Assembly: GCF_003751845.1 (NCBI RefSeq)
Contig: NZ_RJKQ01000001.1
Span: 806,001 to 870,000, forward strand
From: Enterobacter sp. BIGb0383
Lineage (GTDB): Bacteria > Pseudomonadota > Gammaproteobacteria > Enterobacterales > Enterobacteriaceae
DNA: 64,000 nt
Reading direction: 5' to 3'
Below, piece after piece: positions 1-9,079 of the stretch (positions are counted from its first letter, which is position 1; the number at the start of each line of letters is the position of its first letter). The translations under genes and the position numbers were made by a program. The notes below the pieces were generated by a model. It did not search any database. It was not told the origin of the DNA and worked only from the letters and a program-made list of their open reading frames with translations.

Positions 1-692
1 CTGGCGTTCGGCTCCATCACCAGTTTCTCATTCACTACCCGCTCTTTCAGCACGAAGGCGCCGTTGCCAACCAGATGCCCGGGCTGGGTCCAGTTCTTAT
101 CGCCTTCGACGTTATTTTTCTGTACCGGGTAGAGCGCAAAGCTGGCGGTCAGGCTCGGGAACCAGGGCAGCGGTTTATCCAGCTGGACTTTCAGGGTATG
201 TGCATTAACGGCGCTGACGCCCAGCGTATCCGGTGCGGCCTTGCCGTCAATAATAGCCTGGGCGTTCGTCATTCCCGCCAGCGCGGCAAACCAGGCAAAT
301 TCAGAGGTGTTTTTTGGGTCGACCAGCCGCCGCCAGCTGTAGACAAAATCTTCGGCGGTGACCGGCGTGCCGTCGGACCATTTCGCGTCGTTTCGCAGGG
401 TAAAGGTCCAGATTTTGTTATCGTTGGTTTGCCAGCGGGTGGCAACCCCGGGAACGATCTCGCCTTTTTCATTCTGGTTAACCAGCCCCTCAAACAGGTC
501 ACGAATCACCTGTATTTCCGGCAGGCCGACGGCTTTGGCCGGATCCAGGGTGGCGGGTTCATCTTTAATATGGCGGACCAGCTCCTGGCGTTCAGCCAGC
601 ACGGTGCCCGCAGGGACATCGGCCGCAGCGGCAAGAGAAGATAAGCCACCGAATGACAGTGCGCAGCAGACCAGAGAAAGCGTGTGTTTCAT
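1..692 (-). CDS. mppA: Periplasmic murein-peptide-binding protein MppA (3' part missing)
   Basis: Solute-binding protein of the OppA family that captures the murein tripeptide L-Ala-gamma-D-Glu-mDap in the periplasm and delivers it to the Opp permease for cell-wall recycling. About 230 residues are visible out of an expected ~537; the reading frame runs off the left window edge. The N-terminus is a signal peptide (MKHTLSLVCCALSFGG, cleavage near AAA-AD), followed by the family segments EPATLDPAKAVG and WSDGTPVTAEDFVYSWRR. The start codon follows an AAGGGG-like ribosome site. It is divergent from mpaA, a fitting neighbour because MpaA cleaves the same peptide after import. K-12 has ycjY and ycjZ in this gap; here only 104 bases separate the genes. 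Confidence 0.93.
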   Translation of the reverse strand, partial: MKHTLSLVCCALSFGGLSSLAAAADVPAGTVLAERQELVRHIKDEPATLDPAKAVGLPEIQVIRDLFEGLVNQNEKGEIVPGVATRWQTNDNKIWTFTLRNDAKWSDGTPVTAEDFVYSWRRLVDPKNTSEFAWFAALAGMTNAQAIIDGKAAPDTLGVSAVNAHTLKVQLDKPLPWFPSLTASFALYPVQKNNVEGDKNWTQPGHLVGNGAFVLKERVVNEKLVMEPNA

Positions 693-796
693 AAGCACCC
701 CTTACACAAAAGAAATAACCTAAACCCGAAACCATTTGATTAACAGAGAAAATTACTCAAAACTGCCGGTAATATCACGAAAGCCGGGGCTTTATT

Positions 797-1510
797 ATGT
801 CAGTCACTCGTCCGCGATCTGAACGGGGTGCTTTTCCCCTCGATCTTCAACGCTACGGCAGCTCGGTCCTGGGCGCGCCGCTGATCTGGTTTCCCGCAGA
901 AACACCCGACAGCGACAGCGGGCTGATTCTGGCCGGGACACACGGGGATGAAAGCGCCTCTATCGTTACCCTCTCCTGCGCCCTGCGAACCCTGACGCCC
1001 TCTCTGCGGCGTCATCACGTGGTGCTGGCGGTTAACCCGGACGGCTGCCAGCTGGGCCTGCGCGCCAATGCCAGGGGGGTTGATCTGAACCGCAACTTTC
1101 CCGCCGCCAACTGGAAAACAGGCGAAACGGTGTATCGCTGGAATAGCGCCGCCGAGGCGCGGGATGTGGTTCTGACGACGGGCGACAAACCCGGTTCAGA
1201 GCCGGAAACCCAGGCCCTGTGTGAGCTGATTCACCGGATCCAACCGGCGTGGGCGGTGTCGTTTCACGATCCGCTGGCCTGCATTGAAGACCCGCAGTCG
1301 AGTGAGCTGGGAGCGTGGCTGGCGCAGGCGTTTTCGCTGCCGCTGGTCACCAGCGTCGGGTATGCGACGCCGGGTTCTTTTGGCAGCTGGTGTGCGGATA
1401 TCGGACTACCCTGCATTACCGCCGAGTTTCCCCCGATATCCAATGATGAAGCCAGCGAGATCTGGCTGACGGCAATGAGCGATCTGCTGCTCTGGCGCGC
1501 TCAGAAGTAG
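797..1510 (+). CDS. mpaA: Murein peptide amidase A
   Basis: Cytoplasmic zinc carboxypeptidase (M14 family) that removes meso-diaminopimelate from the murein tripeptide L-Ala-gamma-D-Glu-mDap. The 237 residues keep the zinc ligands His49 and Glu52 (GTHGDE) and His157 (SFHDPL), the substrate motif DLNRNFP near residue 96, and a catalytic Glu near 210 (TAEFPP). It works between MppA (uptake) and the epimerase YcjG on its other side, which acts on the released L-Ala-D-Glu. Its last 10 bases overlap the 3' end of the convergent ycjG. Slightly shorter at the C-terminus than the K-12 protein (about 242 residues). Confidence 0.95.
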   Translation: MSVTRPRSERGAFPLDLQRYGSSVLGAPLIWFPAETPDSDSGLILAGTHGDESASIVTLSCALRTLTPSLRRHHVVLAVNPDGCQLGLRANARGVDLNRNFPAANWKTGETVYRWNSAAEARDVVLTTGDKPGSEPETQALCELIHRIQPAWAVSFHDPLACIEDPQSSELGAWLAQAFSLPLVTSVGYATPGSFGSWCADIGLPCITAEFPPISNDEASEIWLTAMSDLLLWRAQK

Positions 1511-2466
1511 AGCCGACCCTGTTCAAAACGTAGACCTGGCTCGACATCCACCGCCAGCCAGGTCGGGCCATCGAGATCGGCAAAGGTCGCGTTCTGCACC
1601 AGCGGTAGCGCGGCGGCAATGGCCCGGGAGGTGCAGAGCATACAGCCGAGCATCAGCGCAAAGCCCTGTCGGCGCGCCTCTTCGGCCAGCGCCAGGGCTT
1701 CCGTCAGCCCGCCGGATTTATCCAGCTTAATATTGATCATCTCATAGCGTCCGTGCAGCGCCGGAAGTGAGGCCCGGGAATGGCAGCTTTCATCGGCGCA
1801 AATCGGCAGCGGATGAATAAAGTTGGCCAGCGCCTCATCGTCACCGGCCGGAAGCGGCTGCTCCAGCATCGCCACGCCGAGATCCGCCAGCAGCTGGCAG
1901 CGGGCGGCAAGGCCTTCGGCGTGCCAGGATTCATTGGCATCGACAATCAGGGTTGCCTCCGGCACCGCTGCGCGGATCGCCACCATTCTTTCGCTGATAT
2001 AGCTGTTGTCCAGTTTCACCTTCAGCAATCGCGCGCCGTGTTGCCACAGAGCGGCAGCGCTGGCGGCCATCTGTTCCGGCGTGCCAATGACCACCGTCTG
2101 GGCGGTCAGCTGCGGGGACGCGGCCGTCAGTTTAAGTTCGTCATTCAGGGTTTGGTTATGCTGTCGCGCCTGCAGATCCCACAGGGCGCAGTCCAGGGCA
2201 TTACGCGCCGCCCCGGCGGGCAAGGCCTGCAATAGCTGTTCACGACTCAGCCCGGCTTCAACCTGCCCGGCAACGGTCATTATTTGGGCCATCACCGACG
2301 CGATGCTTTCGCCATAGCGCGGATACGGCGTACACTCCCCGACCCCTTTTACGCCCTCTTCGTCAATCTCGACCACCACCACCCTCGCCTCGCTCCGGCT
2401 GCCTCTGGCAATCACAAAGGGCGTGTGCAGCGGCCAGGTTTCTTCATAGACTTTTACGCTTCTCAT
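1501..2466 (-). CDS. ycjG: L-Ala-D/L-Glu epimerase
   Basis: Enolase-superfamily enzyme (muconate-lactonizing subgroup) that epimerises L-Ala-D-Glu to L-Ala-L-Glu, completing murein peptide recycling. The 321-residue protein shows the catalytic lysine motif LLKVKLD, metal ligands in IVDANES and CADES, and the second catalytic lysine in NIKLDKSGG. An upstream start at 2538 would add 24 residues, but the ATG at 2466 has a good GGAG site (GAGAGGAGTGGCAG before ATG) and gives the length of the K-12 protein. Convergent with mpaA and divergent from tpx. Confidence 0.94.
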   Translation of the reverse strand: MRSVKVYEETWPLHTPFVIARGSRSEARVVVVEIDEEGVKGVGECTPYPRYGESIASVMAQIMTVAGQVEAGLSREQLLQALPAGAARNALDCALWDLQARQHNQTLNDELKLTAASPQLTAQTVVIGTPEQMAASAAALWQHGARLLKVKLDNSYISERMVAIRAAVPEATLIVDANESWHAEGLAARCQLLADLGVAMLEQPLPAGDDEALANFIHPLPICADESCHSRASLPALHGRYEMINIKLDKSGGLTEALALAEEARRQGFALMLGCMLCTSRAIAAALPLVQNATFADLDGPTWLAVDVEPGLRFEQGRLYF

Positions 2467-2558
2467 CTGCCACTCCTCTCTAAATAGAATTTGCCGTGCC
2501 GCGCATGGATGGCATACACTAGCCGCGACGTTAACCATATGTAAACAGGAAGATAATC

Positions 2559-3065
2559 ATGTCACAACTCGTGCATTTCCAGGGTAACCCCGTTGCTGTT
2601 GCAGGCACCATTCCACAGGCTGGTGATAAAGCGCAGCCGTTTACGCTGGTCGCAAAAGATCTCTCTGATGTCGCACTGAGCCAGTTTGCCGGTAAACGCA
2701 AAGTGCTGAACATTTTCCCGAGCATTGATACCGGCGTTTGCGCGGCATCCGTGCGTAAATTTAACCAGCTGGCCACCGAAATGGACAACACCGTGGTGCT
2801 GTGCGTTTCCGCTGACCTGCCGTTCGCCCAGTCCCGCTTCTGCGGCGCGGAAGGCCTCGGTAACGTGGTAACGCTGTCTACCCTGCGTAACCCGGAATTC
2901 CTGCAGTCTTACGGCGTGGGCATTGCCGAAGGCGCACTGAAAGGCCTGACCGCCCGTGCGGTGATCGTTCTGGATCAGAACGATAACGTTGTCTTCAGCC
3001 AGCTGGTTGATGAAATCACCAACGAGCCGGACTACAACGCCGCGCTGGAAACCCTGAAAGCCTGA
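2559..3065 (+). CDS. tpx: Thiol peroxidase (atypical 2-Cys peroxiredoxin)
   Basis: Lipid-hydroperoxide-preferring peroxidase, reduced by thioredoxin. All 168 residues align with the K-12 protein as remembered. The peroxidatic cysteine is Cys61 in the motif [12 protein letters not shown] and the resolving cysteine is Cys95 in SRFCGAEG, so both catalytic residues are present. Found in the periplasm or cytoplasm depending on the report; no signal peptide is visible. Divergent from ycjG and convergent with tyrR, with a shared terminator downstream. Confidence 0.97.
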   Translation: MSQLVHFQGNPVAVAGTIPQAGDKAQPFTLVAKDLSDVALSQFAGKRKVLNIFPSIDTGVCAASVRKFNQLATEMDNTVVLCVSADLPFAQSRFCGAEGLGNVVTLSTLRNPEFLQSYGVGIAEGALKGLTARAVIVLDQNDNVVFSQLVDEITNEPDYNAALETLKA

Positions 3066-3085
3066 TTTCAGACGTTTAAAAAACA

Positions 3086-3118
3086 AAGCCCGCCGGTTTG
3101 CACTGGCGGGCTTTTTTA
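3086..3118 (+). terminator. Bidirectional intrinsic terminator between tpx and tyrR
   Basis: Nine-base-pair stem AAGCCCGCC / GGCGGGCTT followed by a run of T; the A-rich 5' flank makes it usable on the minus strand for tyrR too. Confidence 0.9.
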
Positions 3119-3122
3119 TTGG

Positions 3123-4664
3123 CTACTCATCGCCCTTTTTCTGGCTAAGTCCGTATTCCCGGAGCTTGTTGGCGATAGCGGTATGAGATACGCCAAGCCG
3201 TTTTGCCAGCTTACGGGTGCTGGGGAAGCTGCGGTAGAGCTGGGTGAGCACCGACCGTTCGAAGCGGCGGGTGATATCGTCCAGCGATCCTTCCATGGCA
3301 TCTTCGCCCACTGCCACCGTCGCGGCGTCGAAATCCGGTAGCAGAATGTCCTGCGAACGCAGTTCGTAACCTTCCAGCTGGGTCAGCGCCCGATAAATCG
3401 CGTTCTTCAGCTGCCGCACATTGCCCGGCCAGCTATAGCGCGTCAATACGCTGCTCAGCTCGGCGGAGAGTTTAGGCCGGGAAACGCCCTGCTCATCGGC
3501 AAAGCGCGCCACAAACAGCTCGGTCAGCGGCATAATATCCTGCGGACAGTCGCGCAGCGGCGGCAGATTCAGCGTCAGCACGTTAAGCCGATAGTAGAGA
3601 TCTTCGCGGAACAGCCCTTTCTGCACCAGCTCGACCAGGTTTTTCTGCGTCGCACAGATCATCCTGACATCAACATGCACCTCGTGATCTTCCCCGACCC
3701 GGCGGAAGGTGCCGTCATTGAGGAAACGCAGCAGCTTGGTCTGCATGCGCGGAGACATTTCACCGATCTCGTCCAGCAGCACCGAGCCGCCGTTGGCCTG
3801 CTCGAAGAAGCCTTTCTTGCCTTCCAGCGCGTTGCCAAAGAGTTCGCTTTCGACCGCATCTTCCGGAATGGACGCACAGTTCAGCGCCAGATAGGGCTTC
3901 CCGGCGCGGGGACTGGCCTGATGACAGGCGTGAGCCAGCATATCTTTACCGGTGCCGGTGTCGCCGATTATCAGCAGCGGCGCGCTCAGCAGCGCCAGCT
4001 TGCGGGCCTGCTCCATCACGTGGCGCATTTTCGGACTGACCGCCACAATCTGGCTAAAGGCGCTGAGATCCTGGCTGCTGATATTTTGCAGCTGGCGACC
4101 CATCCGCACCGTGGAACGCAGCATCACCACCGCCCCGGTCAGGATGCGGGTGGCGTTTTCACCGTCGAGATACACCGGGGTGATCTCCAGCAGGAAGTTT
4201 TGCCCGCCAATCGCCACGTGGGCATTCTGGGATTCGGTCGGGCTGCTTTCCAGCCAGCGCAGGAAGTTAAAGCCGGTAATCAGCTGACCGGCATTATGAT
4301 TACGCAGCTTATCCTGACTCTGGGCAAACAGCTGACAGCTGGCCGGGTTCGCCAGCTCCACTTTGCTTTTGGTATCGAGGGAGAGCATCGGCTCCGGCAT
4401 CGCTTCCAGCAGCGCGCTCAGGGCCAGATGCTCCCGCTCCGACGGCATCCAGGGAACGGTGCGCACGTCGGTGACGCTGGCGATACGGCGGATCTCCGCC
4501 ATCAGATTACTGAAGGTGGTGAACTCAATCTCTTCAAAATTGAGATAAATACGACCAACAGGATCGATCTCAATCCCGCGCAGATCGATACCGCGCAGAA
4601 CCAGAAGATCGAGCAATTCACGTGTCAGACCCAGACGGTCTTCACAAAAGACTTCAAGACGCAT
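3123..4664 (-). CDS. tyrR: Aromatic amino acid regulator TyrR
   Basis: DNA-binding regulator of aromatic amino acid biosynthesis and transport genes; responds to Tyr, Phe and Trp and binds TyrR boxes. The 513 residues show an ACT domain (about 1-75, starting MRLEVFCEDRLG with the activation-linked Arg2 and Arg10), a PAS domain (about 78-190), a sigma-54-type AAA+ domain with Walker A GDTGTGKD and Walker B VLLDEIGEM, and a C-terminal helix-turn-helix (TRKLAKRLGVSHTAIANKL). The GAFTGA loop of true sigma-54 activators is absent (the sequence is GNALEGKKGFF), as expected because TyrR acts with sigma-70. A TyrR box lies 71 bases upstream, indicating autoregulation. Confidence 0.97.
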   Translation of the reverse strand: MRLEVFCEDRLGLTRELLDLLVLRGIDLRGIEIDPVGRIYLNFEEIEFTTFSNLMAEIRRIASVTDVRTVPWMPSEREHLALSALLEAMPEPMLSLDTKSKVELANPASCQLFAQSQDKLRNHNAGQLITGFNFLRWLESSPTESQNAHVAIGGQNFLLEITPVYLDGENATRILTGAVVMLRSTVRMGRQLQNISSQDLSAFSQIVAVSPKMRHVMEQARKLALLSAPLLIIGDTGTGKDMLAHACHQASPRAGKPYLALNCASIPEDAVESELFGNALEGKKGFFEQANGGSVLLDEIGEMSPRMQTKLLRFLNDGTFRRVGEDHEVHVDVRMICATQKNLVELVQKGLFREDLYYRLNVLTLNLPPLRDCPQDIMPLTELFVARFADEQGVSRPKLSAELSSVLTRYSWPGNVRQLKNAIYRALTQLEGYELRSQDILLPDFDAATVAVGEDAMEGSLDDITRRFERSVLTQLYRSFPSTRKLAKRLGVSHTAIANKLREYGLSQKKGDE

Positions 4665-4734
4665 AGGCGCTTTACCCTAACCATCATTTTTACGCTTTAA
4701 TGATATGTCAGTTATGGTCGCGCTGGAAGATGGC

Positions 4735-4752
4735 TGTCAACAAATATTGACA
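4735..4752 (-). promoter_or_regulatory. TyrR box upstream of tyrR
   Basis: The 18-bp palindrome TGTCAACAAATATTGACA fits the TyrR consensus TGTAAA-N6-TTTACA with a symmetric substitution (TGTCAA/TTGACA). The arms are perfectly complementary. Its position just upstream of the tyrR start matches negative autoregulation known in E. coli. Confidence 0.8.
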
Positions 4753-4811
4753 CTCGGACGGAAAAACAGGCGGCTGGACGTAAAGTTATCGCCCCGCCGC
4801 CGGAAACAGGA

Positions 4812-5873
4812 CTATCGCTCACGCGGCGCGCTGTTTTTTTGCAGAGCCTCTTTGACCTGCCCCACCAGCTGACGACGGAAATCACCGAGCTTAGGCTTAT
4901 CGTCCTCAAGCCAGGGCAGCGGACGACAGAGTTCCATCGCTTTAATCCCCAGTCTGGCGGTCAGCAGACCTGCGCCAATTCCCTGCGCGGCGCGGGTTGA
5001 GAGGCGAGCCGCCAGATCCTGCGACATCCAGTCCATCCCGACTTCGCGCACCAGTTCGCTGGCCCCGGCAAAGGCAATATTCAGCAGCACCAGTCGGAAC
5101 AGGCGGATGCGGCTGAAGTAGCCCAGCTCAATACCATAAATGGTGGCAATACGGTTGATCAGGCGCAGGTTGCGCCAGGCGATAAACGCCATATCCACCA
5201 GCGCCAGCGGGCTGACGGCGATCATCAGGGTGGATTCCGCCGCGCTGCGGCTGATTTCCCGCCGGGCCTGCGCATCCAGCACCGGCTGGACCAGATGGGC
5301 ATACAGCGTCACCACTTCGCGGTCGCTCTGGGTTTCATGGATCGCGGCGTACCAGCGCTGCAGTGCCGGATGGGACTGATCCAGACCGGCCTGACGCGCC
5401 AGCGCCTCGCCAAAGGCGCGGCCTTTACCGCTCCCGTGGCTGTGCAGAAGTTCGCGGGCTTCGTCCCGCTCATCCGCCCGCTGCCGCAGACGGTGCAGAC
5501 GACGCCACTCCCCGACCAGGGAACCCACGCCGGCACCGACAATCAGCGCCCCGGCGGCACAGCCACCGAGTGCAACCCAGTCCTGGGTCTGCCAGGCGTT
5601 AATCGCCCACTGCACGCCCTGCCCGACGACGCTGGCGCCCGCCAGCAGCAGGCCTGCGCCAACCATTTGACGCCACAGACTGCGCTTAGGCCGCAAGGCC
5701 GAAGCCAGGACGGCTTCCGCCTGGCCCTCTTCTTCCGGCAGATCTTCAACCACCACCGGAGCAAAAGAGGCGGCGTCATCGCGGGCAAACTGCTGTGCGG
5801 CGCGGAACTGCTCCTGCGTCGCCGTATCCAGCGTGTCGCTGAAATCCTGACGCGGTTTTAACGGTTCGCTCAT
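4812..5873 (-). CDS. ycjF: Inner-membrane protein YcjF (UPF0283/DUF697)
   Basis: Integral membrane protein of unknown biochemical role, 353 residues. A charged cytoplasmic N-terminus (about 1-65) precedes two adjacent hydrophobic segments ([16 protein letters not shown] near 72 and [20 protein letters not shown] near 102), then a soluble region and a further hydrophobic patch near 215-265. Its ATG overlaps the stop of ycjX by four bases, so the two are translationally coupled. In related bacteria ycjXF belong to the phage-shock regulon, which fits the direct continuation from pspD here. Confidence 0.93.
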   Translation of the reverse strand: MSEPLKPRQDFSDTLDTATQEQFRAAQQFARDDAASFAPVVVEDLPEEEGQAEAVLASALRPKRSLWRQMVGAGLLLAGASVVGQGVQWAINAWQTQDWVALGGCAAGALIVGAGVGSLVGEWRRLHRLRQRADERDEARELLHSHGSGKGRAFGEALARQAGLDQSHPALQRWYAAIHETQSDREVVTLYAHLVQPVLDAQARREISRSAAESTLMIAVSPLALVDMAFIAWRNLRLINRIATIYGIELGYFSRIRLFRLVLLNIAFAGASELVREVGMDWMSQDLAARLSTRAAQGIGAGLLTARLGIKAMELCRPLPWLEDDKPKLGDFRRQLVGQVKEALQKNSAPRER

Positions 5874-7273
5874 CGCAGTTTATCTCCAATCAGAAACTCC
5901 AGCGCCGCGTCGAGGCGGATATGCGGCAAGGGCCGGTCCACATCCATTACCTGCGGGCGAAAATCCTCAAACTGAAAGCCCTGCTGCTGCCAGAAAGCCT
6001 GGCCCGGTAATCTTGGCGGCACTTCGCCGGGATAGAGCGTTAGCGGTTCACCATCGCTCAGGCGATGGCCGCGCAGGGCCGGGATTTTCTCGCCATTATG
6101 GTCAATCAGCCCGCTCTGGGTCGCCTGTACCGAGGCCAGGCCCATACAGTCGATGCCGATCCCTTCAAAAGCGGCGTTCTGCCAGGCATCCTGTACCAGT
6201 TGCTGAAGCAGCGACACCATGCTGGCGTGCTGATCGACGGTGACGTGATCTGCTTTAGTGGCGGCAAACAGCAGCTTGTCGATCACCGGCGAAAACAGGC
6301 GGCGGAATAGCGTCCGCTGGCCATAGTGAAAACTGTGCATCAGTTGCGTCAGGGCCAGGCGCATATCGTTGAAGGCCTGCGGCCCGCTGTTCAGCGGCTG
6401 GAGGCAGTCCACCAGCACAATCTGCCGGTCGAAGCGCAGAAAATGGTCCCGGTAGAATCCCTTCACCACTTTCTCGCAGTAATAGTTGTAGCGTTCGCGC
6501 AGCATACCCGCATTGGTGTGTTTACCCGCCTGCGCCAGCCTCGCCTCGCCGACACCGTCGACATCAGGCCACGGGAAGAACTGCAGGACCGGCGCACCGG
6601 CCATTTCGCCCGGCAGCACAAACCGACCTGGCTGAATAAAGTGCAGCCCTTCGCGTTTACAGGTATGCAGATAATCGGTCCAGGCGGCGGCGATCTCCGC
6701 CAGCCGGTTTTCATCGGCGGGCGCCAGCGGATCCAGCCCGGCGCACAGTTCACGCCAGCGCGACGACCAGCTCTGGCGCTGACCCTGCAACAGACCGGTC
6801 ATCTGCCGGGACCAGCTGAGGTAATCCTGGGCCAGCATCGGTAAATCGAGCAGCCATTCGCCGGGATAATCGACGATCTCCAGGTAGAGGGTGGAGGTAT
6901 CTTTAAAATGGCGCAGCAGGGAATCATTAGAGCGGAAGCGCAGGGCAAGACGGATCTCGCTGACCCCACGCGTCGGCGTTGGCCAGACGGGCGGCGTGCC
7001 GTACAGCTGCGCCAGACCTTCATCATAGGTAAAACGGGGAATACCAAAATCCCGCTGCGGCACGCGGCGGACGCCGAGCAACCGCTCTTCGCGCACGGCG
7101 CTCAGCAGCGGCAGGCGTGCGCCGGTATGGCTGTTAAGCAGCTGATTTACCATCGAGGTGATAAAGGCCGTTTTGCCGCTGCGGCTCAGGCCGGTGACCG
7201 CCAGCCGCAGGTGACGGTCCACGCCACGATTCACCAGCGCGTTAAGTTCATTTTTGAGTCGCTTCATCGCCAT
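5870..7273 (-). CDS. ycjX: YcjX, DUF463 P-loop GTPase-like protein
   Basis: 467-residue cytoplasmic protein with an N-terminal P-loop ([13 protein letters not shown], about residues 29-41), typical of the YcjX/DUF463 family with predicted GTP binding. The segment [16 protein letters not shown] resembles a switch-II DxPG motif. It is the first gene of the ycjX-ycjF pair and lies 70 bases after pspD on the same strand, so read-through from the sigma-54 psp promoter is likely. The molecular function is not established; induction with psp genes is known for the family. Confidence 0.94.
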   Translation of the reverse strand: MAMKRLKNELNALVNRGVDRHLRLAVTGLSRSGKTAFITSMVNQLLNSHTGARLPLLSAVREERLLGVRRVPQRDFGIPRFTYDEGLAQLYGTPPVWPTPTRGVSEIRLALRFRSNDSLLRHFKDTSTLYLEIVDYPGEWLLDLPMLAQDYLSWSRQMTGLLQGQRQSWSSRWRELCAGLDPLAPADENRLAEIAAAWTDYLHTCKREGLHFIQPGRFVLPGEMAGAPVLQFFPWPDVDGVGEARLAQAGKHTNAGMLRERYNYYCEKVVKGFYRDHFLRFDRQIVLVDCLQPLNSGPQAFNDMRLALTQLMHSFHYGQRTLFRRLFSPVIDKLLFAATKADHVTVDQHASMVSLLQQLVQDAWQNAAFEGIGIDCMGLASVQATQSGLIDHNGEKIPALRGHRLSDGEPLTLYPGEVPPRLPGQAFWQQQGFQFEDFRPQVMDVDRPLPHIRLDAALEFLIGDKLR

Positions 7274-7343
7274 CCCTTATGCCCGGAAGGAATCAGAATA
7301 AGTATTGCTATTACATGGGGTTTGCGGCAGAGGATGTCAAGGT

Positions 7344-7580
7344 TCAGTCCCGGGACGGTTTCTCTTTTAGCGCACGGGAAAGTCGCTGAGCCAAGCGCTT
7401 GAGCAAGGGTTCAAGCGCCAGAGCCAGCAGCAGTTTCAACGGACGACGGGCGACAGATTTTACCGCCCAACCGGCCACGCCGGCAGGGCCGTAATTCAGC
7501 GCGGTCAGCAGCACAAATTTACCGCCCATCTTCAGCACGGGTTTGGCCCGCGCACCGGCCTGTCGCCATCGATTCGTCAT
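7344..7580 (-). CDS. pspD: Phage shock protein D
   Basis: Small peripheral inner-membrane protein of the Psp envelope-stress response. Of 78 residues the centre is hydrophobic ([20 protein letters not shown]) and the C-terminus basic. The ATG at 7580 is preferred over a GTG two codons earlier because AGGTGAAT sits at ideal spacing before it. Slightly longer than K-12 PspD (73) through a basic C-terminal tail. pspE, which follows in K-12, is absent. Confidence 0.9.
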   Translation of the reverse strand: MTNRWRQAGARAKPVLKMGGKFVLLTALNYGPAGVAGWAVKSVARRPLKLLLALALEPLLKRLAQRLSRALKEKPSRD

Positions 7581-7594
7581 ATTCACCTCACAGA

Positions 7595-7954
7595 TCAGAG
7601 CTGGCGAAACCGGCTGCGCAGCGTAAAGGTATCGGACGTAATATAGCGTTCCATTTCACGCAGGCGTTTCTCCCCTGCCGCCAGTTCAGCATCGACCGCA
7701 TTAAGCAGTTCCCCGCTGGTCGGCTGGTTGGCCTCGTCCACGCCGCCGTCAGGCATCGGGTCGAGCGCAAACGTCAGCGCGATGTAGGCGATCATCACAA
7801 AGAAGAATAGCCCGAAAATCATCGCCAGGACGGTAATCAGACGTACCAGTTTGACCGGCACATCAAGATAGTGGGCAATACCGGCGCAGACGCCTTTGAC
7901 CATGCCCTGCTGCGGTATGCGCCACAGTTTTTTATTCAGTGTTAATCCTGCCAT
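7595..7954 (-). CDS. pspC: Phage shock protein C
   Basis: Bitopic inner-membrane sensor of the Psp system. The PspC domain (about residues 6-66) contains [18 protein letters not shown] and the transmembrane segment [20 protein letters not shown]. The C-terminal part, which in K-12 PspC contacts PspA on induction, is amphipathic with a leucine-rich stretch ([18 protein letters not shown]). 119 residues, the K-12 length. The stop codon of pspB overlaps its start. Confidence 0.95.
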   Translation of the reverse strand: MAGLTLNKKLWRIPQQGMVKGVCAGIAHYLDVPVKLVRLITVLAMIFGLFFFVMIAYIALTFALDPMPDGGVDEANQPTSGELLNAVDAELAAGEKRLREMERYITSDTFTLRSRFRQL

Positions 7955-8178
7955 TAGCGGTCCCTCCAGTTCGGATGCTCAGCATCGAGAATGGCTTCCA
8001 GAGCCTGAATACGCTCGCGCATCTGTCGCGCCTCGTCATTCAACTGTATCAGTCGCTGCTGTTCGTTTTGCGATAACTCGCCCCGACGGGTGCGGTTGTT
8101 ATAGTGCAGCCACAGCCAGACCGGCAGCACGAACAACACGAAGAGTGTCAGGGGAATGGCCAGAAAAAGCGCGCTCAT
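7954..8178 (-). CDS. pspB: Phage shock protein B
   Basis: 74-residue inner-membrane partner of PspC. One N-terminal transmembrane helix (FLAIPLTLFVLFVLPVWLWL) is followed by a cytoplasmic heptad-rich region (LIQLNDEARQMRERIQALEA) likely to form a coiled coil. Together with PspC it relays envelope damage to PspA. Confidence 0.95.
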   Translation of the reverse strand: MSALFLAIPLTLFVLFVLPVWLWLHYNNRTRRGELSQNEQQRLIQLNDEARQMRERIQALEAILDAEHPNWRDR

Positions 8179-8241
8179 GTGTACTCCTTACAGATTCAGG
8201 ATTGGTGGTGTCTCCCGACACCACTTTATTCTTATTGATTG

Positions 8242-8913
8242 TTACTGATTGTCGCTACGCTGCACTTTGGCTTTCAGCGCCGCCAGCTGCTCGCTGATGG
8301 CGTCATCGGCCTTCAGGTCGGCAAACTGCTGGTCCAGCGTGGTCGGCTTGCCAAAGCGGTGGCTTTCGGCTTCGGCTTCCATCTGGTCAATACGGCGTTC
8401 AAAGGATTCAAATCGCGCCATCGCCTCATCAACCTTGCCGCTGTCGAGCTGACGACGCACGTCGCGGGAAGAGCTGGCTGCCTGGTGGCGCAGCAGCAGA
8501 GCCTGCTGACGAGCGCGGGTTTCGCTGAGTTTGTTTTCCAGCTCGCCGATCTCTTTTTTCATCCGCACCAGGGTTTCGTCGACCAGCGTGCTTTCCTGCT
8601 CCAGCGCGCCAATCAGATCGGTTAGCTTCTGTTTTTCGATCAGCGCCGCACGGGCCAGATCGTCTTTTTCTTTACGCAGCGCCAGTTCGGCTTTTTCCTG
8701 CCACTCCGTCTGCTGCGCGGTGGCCTGGTCAATGCGACGCGTCAGCTGTTTCTTTTCCGCCAGCGCACGCGCCGAGTTGGAACGGACTTCAACCAGTGTG
8801 TCTTCCATTTCCTGAATCATCAGACGCACCAGCTTTTGCGGATCTTCCGCTTTTTCCAGCAGCGTGTTGATGTTGGCATTCACGATATCGGCAAAACGAG
8901 AAAAAATACCCAT
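8242..8913 (-). CDS. pspA: Phage shock protein A
   Basis: Dual-role effector: in resting cells it binds PspF and blocks sigma-54 transcription; under membrane stress it forms ESCRT-III/Vipp1-like assemblies on the inner membrane and limits proton leakage. 223 residues, almost entirely helical and charged. The start [19 protein letters not shown] is the membrane-binding amphipathic helix; residues about 25-190 are coiled coil. First gene of pspABCD; a sigma-54 promoter lies about 50 bases upstream. Confidence 0.97.
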   Translation of the reverse strand: MGIFSRFADIVNANINTLLEKAEDPQKLVRLMIQEMEDTLVEVRSNSARALAEKKQLTRRIDQATAQQTEWQEKAELALRKEKDDLARAALIEKQKLTDLIGALEQESTLVDETLVRMKKEIGELENKLSETRARQQALLLRHQAASSSRDVRRQLDSGKVDEAMARFESFERRIDQMEAEAESHRFGKPTTLDQQFADLKADDAISEQLAALKAKVQRSDNQ

Positions 8914-8962
8914 AATTCAGTCCTCATAGTTTTGTATTTCGGGTTGCCCCGCTGGATCTCTT

Positions 8963-8980
8963 AATACAATCTCCGTGCCA
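8963..8980 (-). promoter_or_regulatory. Sigma-54 (-24/-12) promoter of pspABCD
   Basis: On the minus strand the sequence TGGCACGGAGATTGTATT matches the RpoN consensus (TGGCAC-N5-TTGCW), with GG at -24 and a GT in place of GC at -12, as in the K-12 psp promoter. It lies between pspA and pspF; PspF activator sites are expected at about 9,000-9,060. Confidence 0.85.
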
Positions 8981-9079
8981 GTTTTTTATCTTATTGATTT
9001 TTAATAAGCTGTTTGATTTTCACTCGTTTTAAACATAGAGTGAGATGGTGAATCACACCAACTTATGGCGAATTTCATC

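Noticed and set aside
3675-4700. Plus-strand open frame (341 codons) opposite tyrR
   Set aside because: Shadow of the TyrR coding sequence without start signal or family.
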